From Pontibacter sp. E15-1 (GTDB lineage: Bacteria; Bacteroidota; Bacteroidia; Cytophagales; Hymenobacteraceae), in NCBI RefSeq assembly GCF_022601975.1, contig NZ_JAKVIR010000008.1:1-64000 (forward strand): a stretch of DNA of 64,000 nucleotides, read 5' to 3'. Positions 40,661 to 50,500 of this stretch are shown piece after piece. Position numbers and translations under genes: made by a program. Numbering within the stretch: position 1 is the first letter of the stretch; every line of letters begins with the position of its first letter. The notes beneath the pieces are model-generated. The model made no database searches. It saw nothing but the letters and a program-made list of their open reading frames with translations, and had not been told where the DNA came from.

Positions 40661-41092
40661 ATGAAACGAAAAACACTATTGCTGCCTGTCCTGTTGTTTA
40701 TGTCCTGCACGGGCAACAGCGCATCCGAGGCAACAGCGCAGAAAGAGTTGGAGGCGACAGTGCTGGCAAAGCATGACAGCGCCATGGCCCAGATGGGTGA
40801 CATATATAAACTTCGCCGCAACCTGCGCAGCCTGCACGACACCCTTGCGGCCCGGCAGACAGACACCCTAACCCTACAGGCGCTGCAAGAGCAAATGGAA
40901 GGCCTGAGCCAGGCCGACGCTGTGATGATGGACTGGATGCACCAGTACCACGCTCCCGATAGCCTGGCCCCGCAGCATGCAGAGGCCTATCTGCAGCAGG
41001 AGCTACTGAAAATACAACGCGTACAATTTGTAATGGACAGCACCTTGCGCGCTGCCCGAAAAACTTTCCAATCTTATGAGCAACCTGAATAA
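40661..41092 (+). CDS. Small lipoprotein, helical
   Basis: A 143-residue lipoprotein. The signal MKRKTLLLPVLLFMSC ends in a lipobox Cys at residue 16, and the rest is highly alpha-helical and Gln/Ala/Leu-rich, with likely coiled-coil stretches. Homologous small proteins in Bacteroidota are sometimes called viral A-type inclusion protein, which says nothing about function. The start is ATG 40661; the ATG at 40655 is two codons upstream. Its end overlaps the SCO gene by 17 bases, so it is probably part of that envelope redox operon. Confidence 0.7.
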   Translation: MKRKTLLLPVLLFMSCTGNSASEATAQKELEATVLAKHDSAMAQMGDIYKLRRNLRSLHDTLAARQTDTLTLQALQEQMEGLSQADAVMMDWMHQYHAPDSLAPQHAEAYLQQELLKIQRVQFVMDSTLRAARKTFQSYEQPE

Positions 41093-41774
41093 TAAAGTGT
41101 GTTTTTTGCGAAAAGTATTTGTTGGAGCCTCGCTGGCCTTGTCAGTGGGTATGCTGGGCGGCTGCTCTGATTCCGCGACGGATGCCGAGGGCAGGACGCT
41201 CCCTATACTGGGGGAGCGTGAGACCGTGGAACGCGAGGCAAACGGCCAGACCGTGGTGGACACAGTATACCACCAGGTGCCTGACTTTGCGTTTACAGAC
41301 CAGGATAGCCAGCAGGTGACACAGCAAACCGTGGCGGGCAAAATTTACGTTACCGACTTCTTCTTCACCTCCTGCCCTTCTATCTGCCCCAAAATGAAAA
41401 GCCAGATGCTGCGCGTGTATGAGGAGTATAAAGACAATCCTGACGTGCTGTTGCTCTCGCACTCCATAGACCCGGAGCATGATACCGTGGCCGTGCTGAA
41501 AGACTTCGCGGAGCGCCTGGGCGTTACCGCAGCTAAATGGCACTTCCTGACAGGCGAGAAAGACCGCATTTATGACATGGCTAATAATTATCTGGTGGCA
41601 GCCCAGGAGGACGGACAGGCAGACGGCGGCTTTACGCACGGCGGCCATTTTATACTGGTTGACGGCCATCGCCGAATTCGGGGCGTGTATGATGGCACCG
41701 AGGAAACATCCGTAAACCAGTTGATTCAGGACATCCCCTTACTGCTGAATGAGAATAAGCATGCGAAAAAGTAA
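41076..41774 (+). CDS. SCO family copper/redox lipoprotein
   Basis: A 232-residue SCO1/SenC-like thioredoxin-fold protein, typically a copper chaperone or thiol reductase for cytochrome oxidase CuA assembly. It has a lipoprotein signal (MLGGC near residue 30), the copper-binding motif CPSIC in FFTSCPSICPKM, and the conserved downstream His in HGGHFILVDG. It overlaps the preceding lipoprotein gene by 17 bases and the following cytochrome c gene by 14. The order lipoprotein-SCO-cytochrome c suggests an envelope electron-transfer or metal-insertion module; no oxidase genes are in the window. Confidence 0.92.
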   Translation: MSNLNNKVCFLRKVFVGASLALSVGMLGGCSDSATDAEGRTLPILGERETVEREANGQTVVDTVYHQVPDFAFTDQDSQQVTQQTVAGKIYVTDFFFTSCPSICPKMKSQMLRVYEEYKDNPDVLLLSHSIDPEHDTVAVLKDFAERLGVTAAKWHFLTGEKDRIYDMANNYLVAAQEDGQADGGFTHGGHFILVDGHRRIRGVYDGTEETSVNQLIQDIPLLLNENKHAKK

Positions 41775-42177
41775 ATGGGCGGTACTGGGGTTCGGCACCC
41801 TCTCCCTGCTTACCCTGACGCAGTGCTTCACGGACAAGCAGAATGAGGGCCAGCGCCTGTACGTTGCCAATTGCCAGAGCTGCCATATGGAAGACGGAAC
41901 AGGACTGCGGGGCCTGATCCCTCCCCTTGCCGGTGCCGACTACCTGCAAAAGAACAGGCAGCAACTTCCCTGCCTGATCCGGCATGGGGCCGAAGGGCCG
42001 ATGGTGGTGAATGGAAAAGAGTATAACCGGGAGATGCCCGGTGCGGAACGCCTGGCTCCCGATGAGATCACCAACCTGCTGAACTATATGCAGACAAACT
42101 TCGGAAACAGCAACCAACGCTATACCATGCAGGAGGTCACGCTCCTACTGGAGCCGTGCCCGCCACACCAGCAGTAA
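41761..42177 (+). CDS. Small cytochrome c lipoprotein
   Basis: A 138-residue mono-haem class I cytochrome c. The signal ends at a lipobox-like TLTQC near residue 22, followed by the haem motif CQSCH in NCQSCHMEDGTGL and a candidate axial Met in REMPGAERL. The C-terminal helix LAPDEITNLLNYMQTNF is typical. The start may be ATG 41761 or the ATG four codons upstream at 41749. It overlaps the SCO gene and probably passes electrons in the periplasm. Its end is 25 bases from the convergent nudC stop. Confidence 0.88.
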   Translation: MRKSKWAVLGFGTLSLLTLTQCFTDKQNEGQRLYVANCQSCHMEDGTGLRGLIPPLAGADYLQKNRQQLPCLIRHGAEGPMVVNGKEYNREMPGAERLAPDEITNLLNYMQTNFGNSNQRYTMQEVTLLLEPCPPHQQ

Positions 42178-42202
42178 CTGGAGCGGTGAATTCTGGCCCT
42201 CA

Positions 42203-43141
42203 TCAATATCCCGTTAAAGCCTCCAGATTATACCCCGCTGCGGCATCGTACCAATCCCGGATCAGGCGGTAAGAGATGGAGATGACGGGCGGCAGGCGAA
42301 GGGAGCCATCCCGCAGTCCGGCGGCTATCTCATCCCGCGTAAACCAGCGGGCATCTTCCAATTCGTCGTTATATACCAGCAGGTTTCTGCTGGCGGCAAC
42401 CGCGTGAAAACCCACCATGATCGAACTTGGGAATGGCCAGGGCTGCGAGGAGTGGTAACTGATTTCTGCTAACGCCACCCCTGTCTCTTCCCGCGCCTCC
42501 CGAGCCACTGCCTGCTCCAGCGTCTCGCCGGGCTCCAGAAACCCTGCGATGGTGGCATACATCCCGGATGGCCATACCGCCTGCCGCCCCAGCAAACACG
42601 CATCGCCTTCAGCTATCAGCACGATAATGGCAGTGTCGGTGCGCGGAAAATGGTGCAGGTTGCAATTTCCGTTGGTACACTCCCGCACATGGCCGGCATG
42701 CGTGCTTCGGGTTAGGGTGCCACAGTTCGCGCAAAACCGGTGCCGCAGGTTCCAGTGCACCATACCCCGGGCATAGGCCAGCAAGGCACTGTCGGGCAAG
42801 GGCAATTCGTGTGCGGTTGTTCTCAGGTCAGCCAGGGCATATGCCTCCCCGAGTAGCGTGGGCAGCGTGTCCTGCACCCCTTCCAGACCCAGGGCAAAAT
42901 AAGGGACGCCGTTTTCGGAACCCAGGTATACCTGCACCATTGCCGCCGAGGCCAGTTGGTCAGCTTGCGGGCGCGATAGCAAGGCGGCTTGCCTCCCCAG
43001 GTCATGCTGTTGCAACAAGCTCAGGGATTCGTGCACCACCAGCACGCGTGTCTCCTGCATTTGCCATAACTGCTGCATGTGTGCCTCATCGGGGCGCATC
43101 TCAGAAAAACGGTTCAGGGGGTTGTGTGAGAAATAGTTCAT
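42203..43141 (-). CDS. nudC: NAD(+) diphosphatase / RNA de-NADding Nudix enzyme
   Basis: Hydrolyses NADH or NAD to NMN(H) and AMP, and in several bacteria removes NAD caps from RNA. The 312-residue protein has an N-terminal NudC-like region, a zinc ribbon (CANC, 14 residues, then CTNGNC; the last pair spaced by four rather than two), the Nudix box GFLEPGETLEQAVAREAREETG split as G-x5-E-x7-REAREETG, and the NudC signature SQPWPFP. The start is ATG 43141; a TTG 13 codons upstream is less likely. It lies downstream of the cupin gene, separated by a strong hairpin. Confidence 0.93.
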   Translation of the reverse strand: MNYFSHNPLNRFSEMRPDEAHMQQLWQMQETRVLVVHESLSLLQQHDLGRQAALLSRPQADQLASAAMVQVYLGSENGVPYFALGLEGVQDTLPTLLGEAYALADLRTTAHELPLPDSALLAYARGMVHWNLRHRFCANCGTLTRSTHAGHVRECTNGNCNLHHFPRTDTAIIVLIAEGDACLLGRQAVWPSGMYATIAGFLEPGETLEQAVAREAREETGVALAEISYHSSQPWPFPSSIMVGFHAVAASRNLLVYNDELEDARWFTRDEIAAGLRDGSLRLPPVISISYRLIRDWYDAAAGYNLEALTGY

Positions 43142-43189
43142 GGCAGTTGGTTCCGCTGTGTTGCAGGGGTATGAAATCAACGCTCGAGG

Positions 43190-43240
43190 CCGTCACCAAA
43201 AGCGCCAGCCTGGAGTCCAGACTGGCGCTTTTGGTGACGG
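43190..43240. terminator. 19-bp perfect hairpin between cupin gene and nudC
   Basis: Arms 43190-43208 and 43222-43240 are perfectly complementary, with further partial pairing inside the 13-base loop. It sits between the end of the cupin gene (stop at 43264) and the start of nudC at 43141, so it probably ends the cupin transcript and insulates nudC. Confidence 0.8.
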
Positions 43241-43263
43241 TCAAGAAAACGGATAAAAACGTG

Positions 43264-43767
43264 TTACCGACCGAAGTCGTCCTGCACGCGCACGATATCG
43301 TCTTCGTTAGACGGGTTGGAGGCATCGGTATGCTGCCAGATCTCGGCCAGCACGCCCCACTCTTTCAATCCCACCAACCGATGGCGCTCGCCCTGCTTTA
43401 ACGTGATATAATCACCCGGTTGCAGAGTTTTCATTTCGCCTTCCTCATCGGTTTCGCTGGTCACAACACCCACGCTGCCTTGCACTGATTTCCAGATCTC
43501 GGCGCGTCGGTGATGGTACTGCCACGACAAACGCTTCTCGGGTGCCACCACCAGAATTTTCGGGCTCAGCTTGCCGGATATCTTCAGTTTGTCAACAGAC
43601 ACCCCTTCGAAATACGTGTCTGCAAACTTTTGCGCCTGGCTCTCATCAATCACAAAAAAACCGCCCCATGGCCTGGTCTGGTCCTGCTTATCAATGTTGA
43701 AACCCTGTGTGGTAAGTTGTTGCTCTATCTCTTTAAAAAGCTGTTGCTTGCTGTCTTCGGTTGGCAT
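43264..43767 (-). CDS. Cupin, mannose-6-phosphate isomerase type II-like
   Basis: A 167-residue cupin resembling the sugar-isomerase domain of type II phosphomannose isomerases: RPWGGFFVI near residue 33, SPKILVVAPEKRLSWQYHHRRAEIW with the metal-binding His pair, and LQPGDYITLKQGERHRL. It lacks the nucleotidyltransferase domain of full ManC proteins. It probably acts on a sugar phosphate, but isomerase activity is not assured. No sugar-nucleotide genes flank it. Confidence 0.78.
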   Translation of the reverse strand: MPTEDSKQQLFKEIEQQLTTQGFNIDKQDQTRPWGGFFVIDESQAQKFADTYFEGVSVDKLKISGKLSPKILVVAPEKRLSWQYHHRRAEIWKSVQGSVGVVTSETDEEGEMKTLQPGDYITLKQGERHRLVGLKEWGVLAEIWQHTDASNPSNEDDIVRVQDDFGR

Positions 43768-43938
43768 TTCTGATCTCGGGTTAAATTGTTAAATCCAGTA
43801 GCTGCGGTCAAAACTTACCCGCTACTTTGCAAATGAAGTGTAAAAGTAAAATTATTTGCGAATTTTTACCTACGCGATGGCCTTTTTTGAGAAAATCATA
43901 CCATTTTTCACTTTCCTTTGCGCACTTATACCGCTAAT

Positions 43939-45981
43939 TTACTTTACAGTAAACGTTTTATTTTCAGGCCCAACACCGGTAATGGTCAGGCTTTTCCACT
44001 GTTTCGGTATCACAGATTTCACTTGTTTAATCCCAGTGGGAGTGATTTCTATACCTCCGAAGCCCATGATGACAGCCTGCAGGATACCTCCCGCCCCAGT
44101 GGCAAAGTAAGGGTTGGTGCCCCCTTTTGTCTCCGCGATCACCCGGAACGGAGGGTTGAGATTTGGCTCGTAGGCCTCCTTAAACCATTTAAATGCTTTG
44201 TCCTGGTCGCCAAGGCGGGCATAGAGCAGGGCAAATACTCCCTGCGTCATGGCTGGGGTTCCTTCGTCCGGCACACGCGTTTCGTAGTACTCCAGGTCTT
44301 TTTTGATCTGGGCGGGGTCGGTTACCTCCTTCAAGGGGTAGGCCAGCAAGTTTACGTCAGCCTGTTTTATACCCTCCCCGGCATAAGTGGCATGCTCTTT
44401 CGTCACGCCGTTTTCCAGCTTCAGAATCGGGATATTGTTGGCTACCTGCATCCAGTCTTTGTCGGCGGTCAGGCCCAGGATTTTGGCAGCCTGCGTGGCG
44501 TACTGCAGGTTGGCTTTGGCAGCGGCATTGGTAAAGGCGTTGTTGTCTACGTTCTCGGCCCATTCGTCAGCGGCCACCACGTTTTTGATGTCATACCTTC
44601 CGGGACCGTTGCGCTCCACACGGCTAGCCCAGAAATCTGCCGTTTCCTTCAGGATCGGCCAGCCTTTCTCGCGAAGCCACTGTTTGTCTTGTGTCACGAG
44701 GTAGTAGTTCCAGGCGGCGATCGCCACGTCGGCAGTGATATGGTGCTCAAACGGGCCGCTGAGTGCCCATACAGGGGTCTCCTCCACGCCAGAGTCTGCA
44801 CTCTCCCACGGGTACATCGCCCCTTTAAATCCTTTTGAGAAAGCGTTGCGCCTGGCGGCCTCCAACCTTTGGAAGCGGTACTCTACCATGCTCTTCGCCA
44901 GTTCGGGGTGCATGACCAGCAGGGCCGGATACATCCAGATCTCGGTGTCCCAGAACACGTGGCCGTTATACCCCAGGCCGCTCAAGCCCATCGGTGAGGG
45001 CGACAGGGCTGTGTTTTCGCGCACAAAAGAGTACAGGTGATAGAGCATGCTGTGCACGTCCTGTTGCGACTGCGCGTCGCCCTCGATTTTTATATCGCTT
45101 TGCCACAGCTTATCCCAGGCATTTTTGTGGTACTGCAGCAGGCGGTCGCGGCCTTCCAGACGGGCGTAGATGGTCAGGCGCTCGGCCTCGTTCAGCGGGT
45201 CGTCGTGGTGGGCGGACGTGATGGATGAGCCGGCCACGGAGAAAGTATAAGTCTCCCCTGCCTTCAGTTGCTTCCCGAACTTCATGAGGTGCATGTTGTT
45301 GTCCCACATCTCATGGATCACGCGCGGCTCGTGGCCGTGCTCCTCCTCAAACAGGAACGTGTTGCTGGCCGCCATCAGCAGCTTGCCCGTCGGGCTTTTG
45401 GCGGCTGAGGTAAGCAGGCTGAGCACCACGTGCGGGCGGTCGATCTCGTTGTAATAATTCTGCACCTCACGCAGGGCATCCGGAGCCTTCATCACGCTGC
45501 TGGCCGAAATCGAGATGGCCTTCTTCGCCTGCACAGTCACGTTCATCAACACCGTAAATGGTAAATGGCGCAGGGCGTAGTAGGTATAACTCACCGTGGC
45601 ATCCGGGCCATAATCGAAGGTAGTGGTGAACGTGGCCTCGCGCATGTTCAGTTCCTGCTTCATCTTGGAGACATTCCGGCTGTCTACGCGGCGGCCGTTG
45701 ATGTCCATGTTCATGTTGAGGAGGTTGAAGCTGCGCAGGAAATTGCTTACCCGGCCGCGGCCATACTGGTCGTAGGCGCCGGCCAGCACCACGTCTTTCA
45801 CCTTAAAGGGCTCCGGGGAGGAAACCACCCCGATCATTCCGTTGGCCACCGTGATGCCATAGTAATTGGCGGGGTCCACCTTATCGGCTTTGATTACCCA
45901 GGGATCGCTATCCTGCGCCGCACCTAGAGCGGGGAAAAAGAATGCTGCCATCAAAAGCAGGCTAAAGTAGTGTTTCATCAT
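43939..45981 (-). CDS. Secreted GH65 glycoside hydrolase
   Basis: A 680-residue exported enzyme with a signal peptide (about residues 1-22, no lipobox) and the GH65 layout: N-terminal beta-sandwich, then an (alpha/alpha)6 barrel with FWDTEIWMYPALL at 343-355. The general acid is likely Glu473 (ADEWAEN). A second Glu, Glu617, sits in RVIAETKGG at the place where GH65 hydrolases keep a base, and phosphorylases do not. This favours hydrolysis of an alpha-glucosyl disaccharide, as in the Bacteroidota kojibiose hydrolases and animal PGGHG, over phosphorolysis. It is the last gene of the minus-strand block with SusC/D. Confidence 0.88.
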   Translation of the reverse strand: MMKHYFSLLLMAAFFFPALGAAQDSDPWVIKADKVDPANYYGITVANGMIGVVSSPEPFKVKDVVLAGAYDQYGRGRVSNFLRSFNLLNMNMDINGRRVDSRNVSKMKQELNMREATFTTTFDYGPDATVSYTYYALRHLPFTVLMNVTVQAKKAISISASSVMKAPDALREVQNYYNEIDRPHVVLSLLTSAAKSPTGKLLMAASNTFLFEEEHGHEPRVIHEMWDNNMHLMKFGKQLKAGETYTFSVAGSSITSAHHDDPLNEAERLTIYARLEGRDRLLQYHKNAWDKLWQSDIKIEGDAQSQQDVHSMLYHLYSFVRENTALSPSPMGLSGLGYNGHVFWDTEIWMYPALLVMHPELAKSMVEYRFQRLEAARRNAFSKGFKGAMYPWESADSGVEETPVWALSGPFEHHITADVAIAAWNYYLVTQDKQWLREKGWPILKETADFWASRVERNGPGRYDIKNVVAADEWAENVDNNAFTNAAAKANLQYATQAAKILGLTADKDWMQVANNIPILKLENGVTKEHATYAGEGIKQADVNLLAYPLKEVTDPAQIKKDLEYYETRVPDEGTPAMTQGVFALLYARLGDQDKAFKWFKEAYEPNLNPPFRVIAETKGGTNPYFATGAGGILQAVIMGFGGIEITPTGIKQVKSVIPKQWKSLTITGVGPENKTFTVK

Positions 45982-46046
45982 GTTTTATAAGTATAGGGTT
46001 AGGGTCTGTTCAGGAATTTTGGTCCATCATCTCTTCATGAAAAATA

Positions 46047-46088
46047 AAAGCGGCACCCAGGTAGCATTGTAGCCTCAGGTGCCGCTTT
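46047..46088. terminator. Hairpin between GH65 and haloperoxidase-like genes
   Basis: Arms AAAGCGGCACC (46047-46057) and GGTGCCGCTTT (46078-46088) pair perfectly around a 20-base loop that can form some extra pairs. It lies 57 bases after the haloperoxidase-like gene's stop, so the GH65 gene may need its own promoter or read-through. Confidence 0.7.
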
Positions 46089-46144
46089 GGGAGATGTTGT
46101 TTAGGTTGATGCAGGTATAAATTGCGCTTGATAGCTGTAAAACT

Positions 46145-47512
46145 TTAGTTGCTACTGGCGACTGCGGCGGGTTTTTCAGCGCGCTTGCGTGTGTTCAGTT
46201 TCGAGACAATGAACGTGCCTACCTGCTTGCCTTCTGCTGCACCGTTTACGATGGCCGGCATAAAATGAATGCCACCGTACAAGCGGCTGATGGCGGCTTC
46301 CTCGGCGGCGGCCTCAAAAGAAGTGAACGAGCGAACCGGCAAGCCATATGTCACTTCCGTAGAGTCGGCAAATGCGAAAGACGGCCCAAAGAGATCCGTA
46401 AGCACCACGGCGGCAGCGTTCGATATCACGCTATGCCCGCTCGGGTATTCCGGGAACGGAGGCGTCTGCAAGAGCGGCACCCACTTCTCATCCACCAGCG
46501 CATTGATCACCGACTCCGGCCGGATCTTGTCGCTGCGGTACTTCTCATCCCAGCAGGAGATAAAGCCATCGGCCAGGGCCACCGACACGCGGGTATAGGC
46601 TTCAAGCGTCTGCATCATGTCGGCGTTGGCCTTGCGGGTGGCGAGGCCGGTGATGCCAAGCCAGTGGCCGCCCGGCGTTATTTTCTTGGTCGCATACATC
46701 ACGTGCCCAGTGGTGTGCATCACAAAGGGGTTGCAATCCCAGAAGCTGGCGATCTCCCTTTGCTCTTTCGTCATGTTGGTGGTGGCATCGTATACCTCCA
46801 TCACCTCCTTATAAAAATCGCTGCCCGGCGTAGGGTTATAGGCTACGGGCTTTGGTGGCGCAAACTGACTGCAGGAGTCGATCACGAAGGGACGCAGCTT
46901 GTTCCAGTTAGGCTCAATGGCATCCATATAGGCCGGTGGCGTCGGCACCCAGTGCCCTTCGGCCTGCGACACGTTGTGCCGGTAGCCGCGCGTCTGCTTG
47001 TAGCCATCCTCGCTGGCATAAGCGATAATGCTTTTCGCGGCGGCCTGCCCATACCGTATAGAGCGTGCAAACACATCCTCTGGCACACCCATCTTGCGGT
47101 ATTTCTCATACAGTTCCTCCTCATAGGCATCAAACATAACAGAAGAGAAGGTGAACTGGCGACCCACCGTCAGGAAGGCGTTGAGGCTGGCCAAGGGATA
47201 GCAGTATATAGAGTCTGCTGCCGGTTGGGGGATACCCTCAAAATTGGTCAGTTGCCCCGTAAGCGACTGGTACTCCGGATGCTCGTTGCGGAGCACCTCG
47301 TAGGCTGCGATCTGCGGGTATACATACACGCGGCTGGCCACCGGCGGCGAGAAGATATCATGCGTAATCACCTCCGTCAGCTTTCCCACAGACTGGTGCA
47401 GAAACGCCGGGTTGGCCGCCGCCTGGCTATAATCCACCTGCTTTTGCTGGCAACCGCCCAATGCGGCAATAATCAGAACAAGTATGCTGGTCAGGAGAGA
47501 ATGCTTTTTCAC
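46145..47512 (-). CDS. Vanadium-haloperoxidase-like PAP2 lipoprotein
   Basis: A 455-residue lipoprotein of the PAP2/vanadium-dependent haloperoxidase superfamily. The signal ends in lipobox ALGGC. The C-terminal half shows the three oxyanion motifs: DKIRPES, then PEYPSGHSV, then SRLYGGIHF, with the vanadate-coordinating His at its end. Such proteins act as haloperoxidases or acid phosphatases; this cannot be told apart by eye. No ATG opens the gene. GTG 47512 gives MKKHSLLTSILVLIIAALGGC, an ideal signal (read with initiator Met); TTG 47536 adds eight residues. It is 63 bases downstream of the FG-GAP/ASPIC gene. Confidence 0.85.
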   Translation of the reverse strand: MKKHSLLTSILVLIIAALGGCQQKQVDYSQAAANPAFLHQSVGKLTEVITHDIFSPPVASRVYVYPQIAAYEVLRNEHPEYQSLTGQLTNFEGIPQPAADSIYCYPLASLNAFLTVGRQFTFSSVMFDAYEEELYEKYRKMGVPEDVFARSIRYGQAAAKSIIAYASEDGYKQTRGYRHNVSQAEGHWVPTPPAYMDAIEPNWNKLRPFVIDSCSQFAPPKPVAYNPTPGSDFYKEVMEVYDATTNMTKEQREIASFWDCNPFVMHTTGHVMYATKKITPGGHWLGITGLATRKANADMMQTLEAYTRVSVALADGFISCWDEKYRSDKIRPESVINALVDEKWVPLLQTPPFPEYPSGHSVISNAAAVVLTDLFGPSFAFADSTEVTYGLPVRSFTSFEAAAEEAAISRLYGGIHFMPAIVNGAAEGKQVGTFIVSKLNTRKRAEKPAAVASSN

Positions 47513-47575
47513 GTTGCGGATTCTGTTTTTTAACAAGGCGATATCGTTTATGCTTCTGATCGATTTATAGTTCGT

Positions 47576-50500
47576 TTACTTGATGCGGGCTACTGTCTCG
47601 GCCGCGTCGCGGGTTACTTTTTTAAACACCTGCATCGGCTCGTTGTTGCGGGCGACCAGCATCAGTTCACCGTCTGCCGTGCGCAGCGTTTTAATGTCGC
47701 GCACCTCGCCGTTCATCACAATACCGGCATCAGCCACCTCTACTGGCTTAAAGCTGCCCTTGCCGTTGCCCAGCAGCAGCAAACCGTAGCTGCTGTCGTA
47801 GCGGCCCTGATAGGTGCTCACGCCGTAAAAGTTGCCTCCTGCTATAATGTCCAGATTGCCGTCTTGGTTCACATCCGCTACCTGAAACGCGAATAATTTG
47901 GACACCTGGGCCTCGCGCGGCAGGTTATGTTTTTTGAAACTTCCGTTCCCCAGGTTTTCCCAGTAAACAGATGCAAAGGTATTCACATCGAGCACGCGGG
48001 CATCTTTCAGCTCCTCCTTCTCGAAAAGTTCCTCCACTGCCTTGCCGGCGTAGCCTTTGTAATCGGTGATTTTTTTATTGATGAGCGGCAGCTGCTTCCC
48101 GAGCTCGTCTTTGGTGGCAACCGGGTACCAGTTGTTGTCCAGTTGGTAGGCCAGGATATGATCGAGGCTCTCATTTCCGTCGATATCCTTCACATACATC
48201 CGCAGGTTTTCCTTGCCCCTTTTGTTGAATTTAGTGTTGGTGCCCAGGTTCCCCGCGATCAGGTCCAGGTCGCCGTCTTTGTCGAAGTCCGCGGCTTGCA
48301 CGGTTTGCCAGAAGCCCGTTGCATCGCTCAGGCCGTTGCTTTCGTTCACTTTTCCAAACTTGCCGCTTTTGTTTTTGTAGATCGTCAGGGCCATCCAGTC
48401 TCCGGCTACCACCAGGTCCACCGTTCCGTCGTTGTCGTAATCGGCCCAAACGGCGTCGGTTACCATACCCGCCTTGCGAAGCTCGGGGGCCAACTGTTCG
48501 GTTTTATCCGTGAAACGGCCCTTACCATCATTCACGAGCAGGTATGATTTCGGCGAGATGCCATATTGGTAGCCCAGCACACGGCCGCCCACAAACAGGT
48601 CGAGGTCGCCGTCCTTATCAAAGTCATAGGGTTTCACGCAGCATTTGTTGTCATACATGGCGGGCAGGGTATGGCTGCGTGTGAAGTTGCCCTTGCCGTC
48701 GTTGAGGTACAGGCGGTCGAACTGCTCTTTCATGGTGCCATAAAACTCATTGCCGCCCGTCACTACATACAGGTCCGGGAAGGTGTCGTTGTTGGCGTCG
48801 AAGAACACGGCATCCACATCCTCATAGGTAGAGTCAGCCTGGAAGAGGGCCTGGTTCGTGGCCACAAACTTGCCGTTTGCCTGTTGGGTATACAAGGCAC
48901 CAGCCTGCCACTTGGCGCCGCCGATATAAAAGTCATCTAGGCCGTCTCCGTTCACATCGCCCACCGCAATTTTCGGTCCCTCGGTTGATGTCTTGAAAGG
49001 GATCAGGCTTTCGCGGTAAAAATCGAGGTAGCTGTTCTCCTGATGGGTATAGTTTACCGGGAAGCTCTTGGTTACGTCTTCAAACAGTGGTTCATGCGTC
49101 TGAAACAGACTGTAATAGGCTGAGGCCGGGAGTTGCGCGGCAGCCTCCTCCAGCACTAGTGTGGTGTTGGCCTTTACGTTCGTCCGCATCTCCACGCGCT
49201 GGCTCCCCCAAATTACCACGAGGGTATCCACGGTACCCAGCTTGCCCAAACCGAAATTCAGCACAGGTTCCACAGACGACATAAAGCCACGCGTTGGGGT
49301 TAGTTGCTGCACCTGCACTTTGCCCTTGCTCTTGAGCAATACTTTTGCCCCAACGCCAAACTGGTTATACTTGTCTCCCTTAAATCTGACCTTCAGGTAA
49401 TTGTTCTGCAGCAGCGTCTCGCCTTTGTTTTTGTAGATGCCTGCCGGGTGGTTGATGTTGTTGGTGATCAGTTCCAGGTCGCCGTCGTTGTCCAGGTCCG
49501 CGTACACTGCACCATTGGAAATGTTCGGCTCGGCAAATCCCCAGCTCAGCGACTTGTCATTGAAGCGCAGGCTGTCGGTGCCTTTGTAGAGGTAGTTGTG
49601 CACTTTGCCGTCCGGCATCATGGCCACGCCTTTGTCATCCAGCTCTTTCGATATCTGAGGGGCATAATACATGGAGTCGGTGGAGGCGAACTTTATGTAG
49701 TCCATGTTATTTGGCCGCCGCACGATGCCGTTGGAGATAAAGATGTCCTTGATGCCGTCGTTGTCATAATCGGCCAGCAGCGTGCTCCAACTCCAGTCTG
49801 TCGCCGCCACACCCGCCATCAGGCCGATGTCGGAGAACTTCTGCCCGGAATGGCTCAATTGCAGGCAGTTGCGGCTATACTGGTTGAAATACCCAAACTG
49901 CAGTTTATACTGGAAAATATCGAAAGCGTCCTCCCCCATCGACGTCTTTTCCACCAGTTCATCCTCCGGAAACATGTCCAGCGTCATCACGTCCGGATAG
50001 CCGTCGTTGTTGATATCGGCGGCGTCACAGCCCATCGAGAAGCGGCTCAGGTGCCGGAAGTGGTCTTTCACGCTTTCCGTAAAAGTGCCGTTGCCGTTGT
50101 TGATATAGTAATAATCATCCTCATGAAAGTCGTTGGACACATAGAGGTCATCCCAGCCGTCGTTGTTCAGGTCCGCAACCACCACGCCGAGGCCGTAGCC
50201 CATGGCGGCACCGTAAATGCCCGCTTTCTCACTCACGTTCTTAAACTTTACCACCTGCCCTGCCGGTGCTGTGCCTGTGGGGGTGATGAGCTGGTTCTCG
50301 AACAGTATATCGCCCGCCTCGTTGTGGCGCAGGTTGCGCGCATTCACGCGGTCGTAGCTGCGTGAGGTATGCACGGCGTGGTTCAGCAGGTACATGTCCA
50401 GGTCACCGTCGCGGTCGTAATCGAAAAAGGCGGCCTGCGTGGAGAAGCCCGTGAAGTCAATGCCATAGTCGGCGGCCATTTCCGTGAAGCTTACCTGACC

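Noticed and set aside
49304..50365. 353-codon open frame antisense to an FG-GAP lipoprotein
   Set aside because: Reflects the repeated Asp/Asn/Gly codons of the sense gene read backwards (Val/His-rich); no independent evidence.
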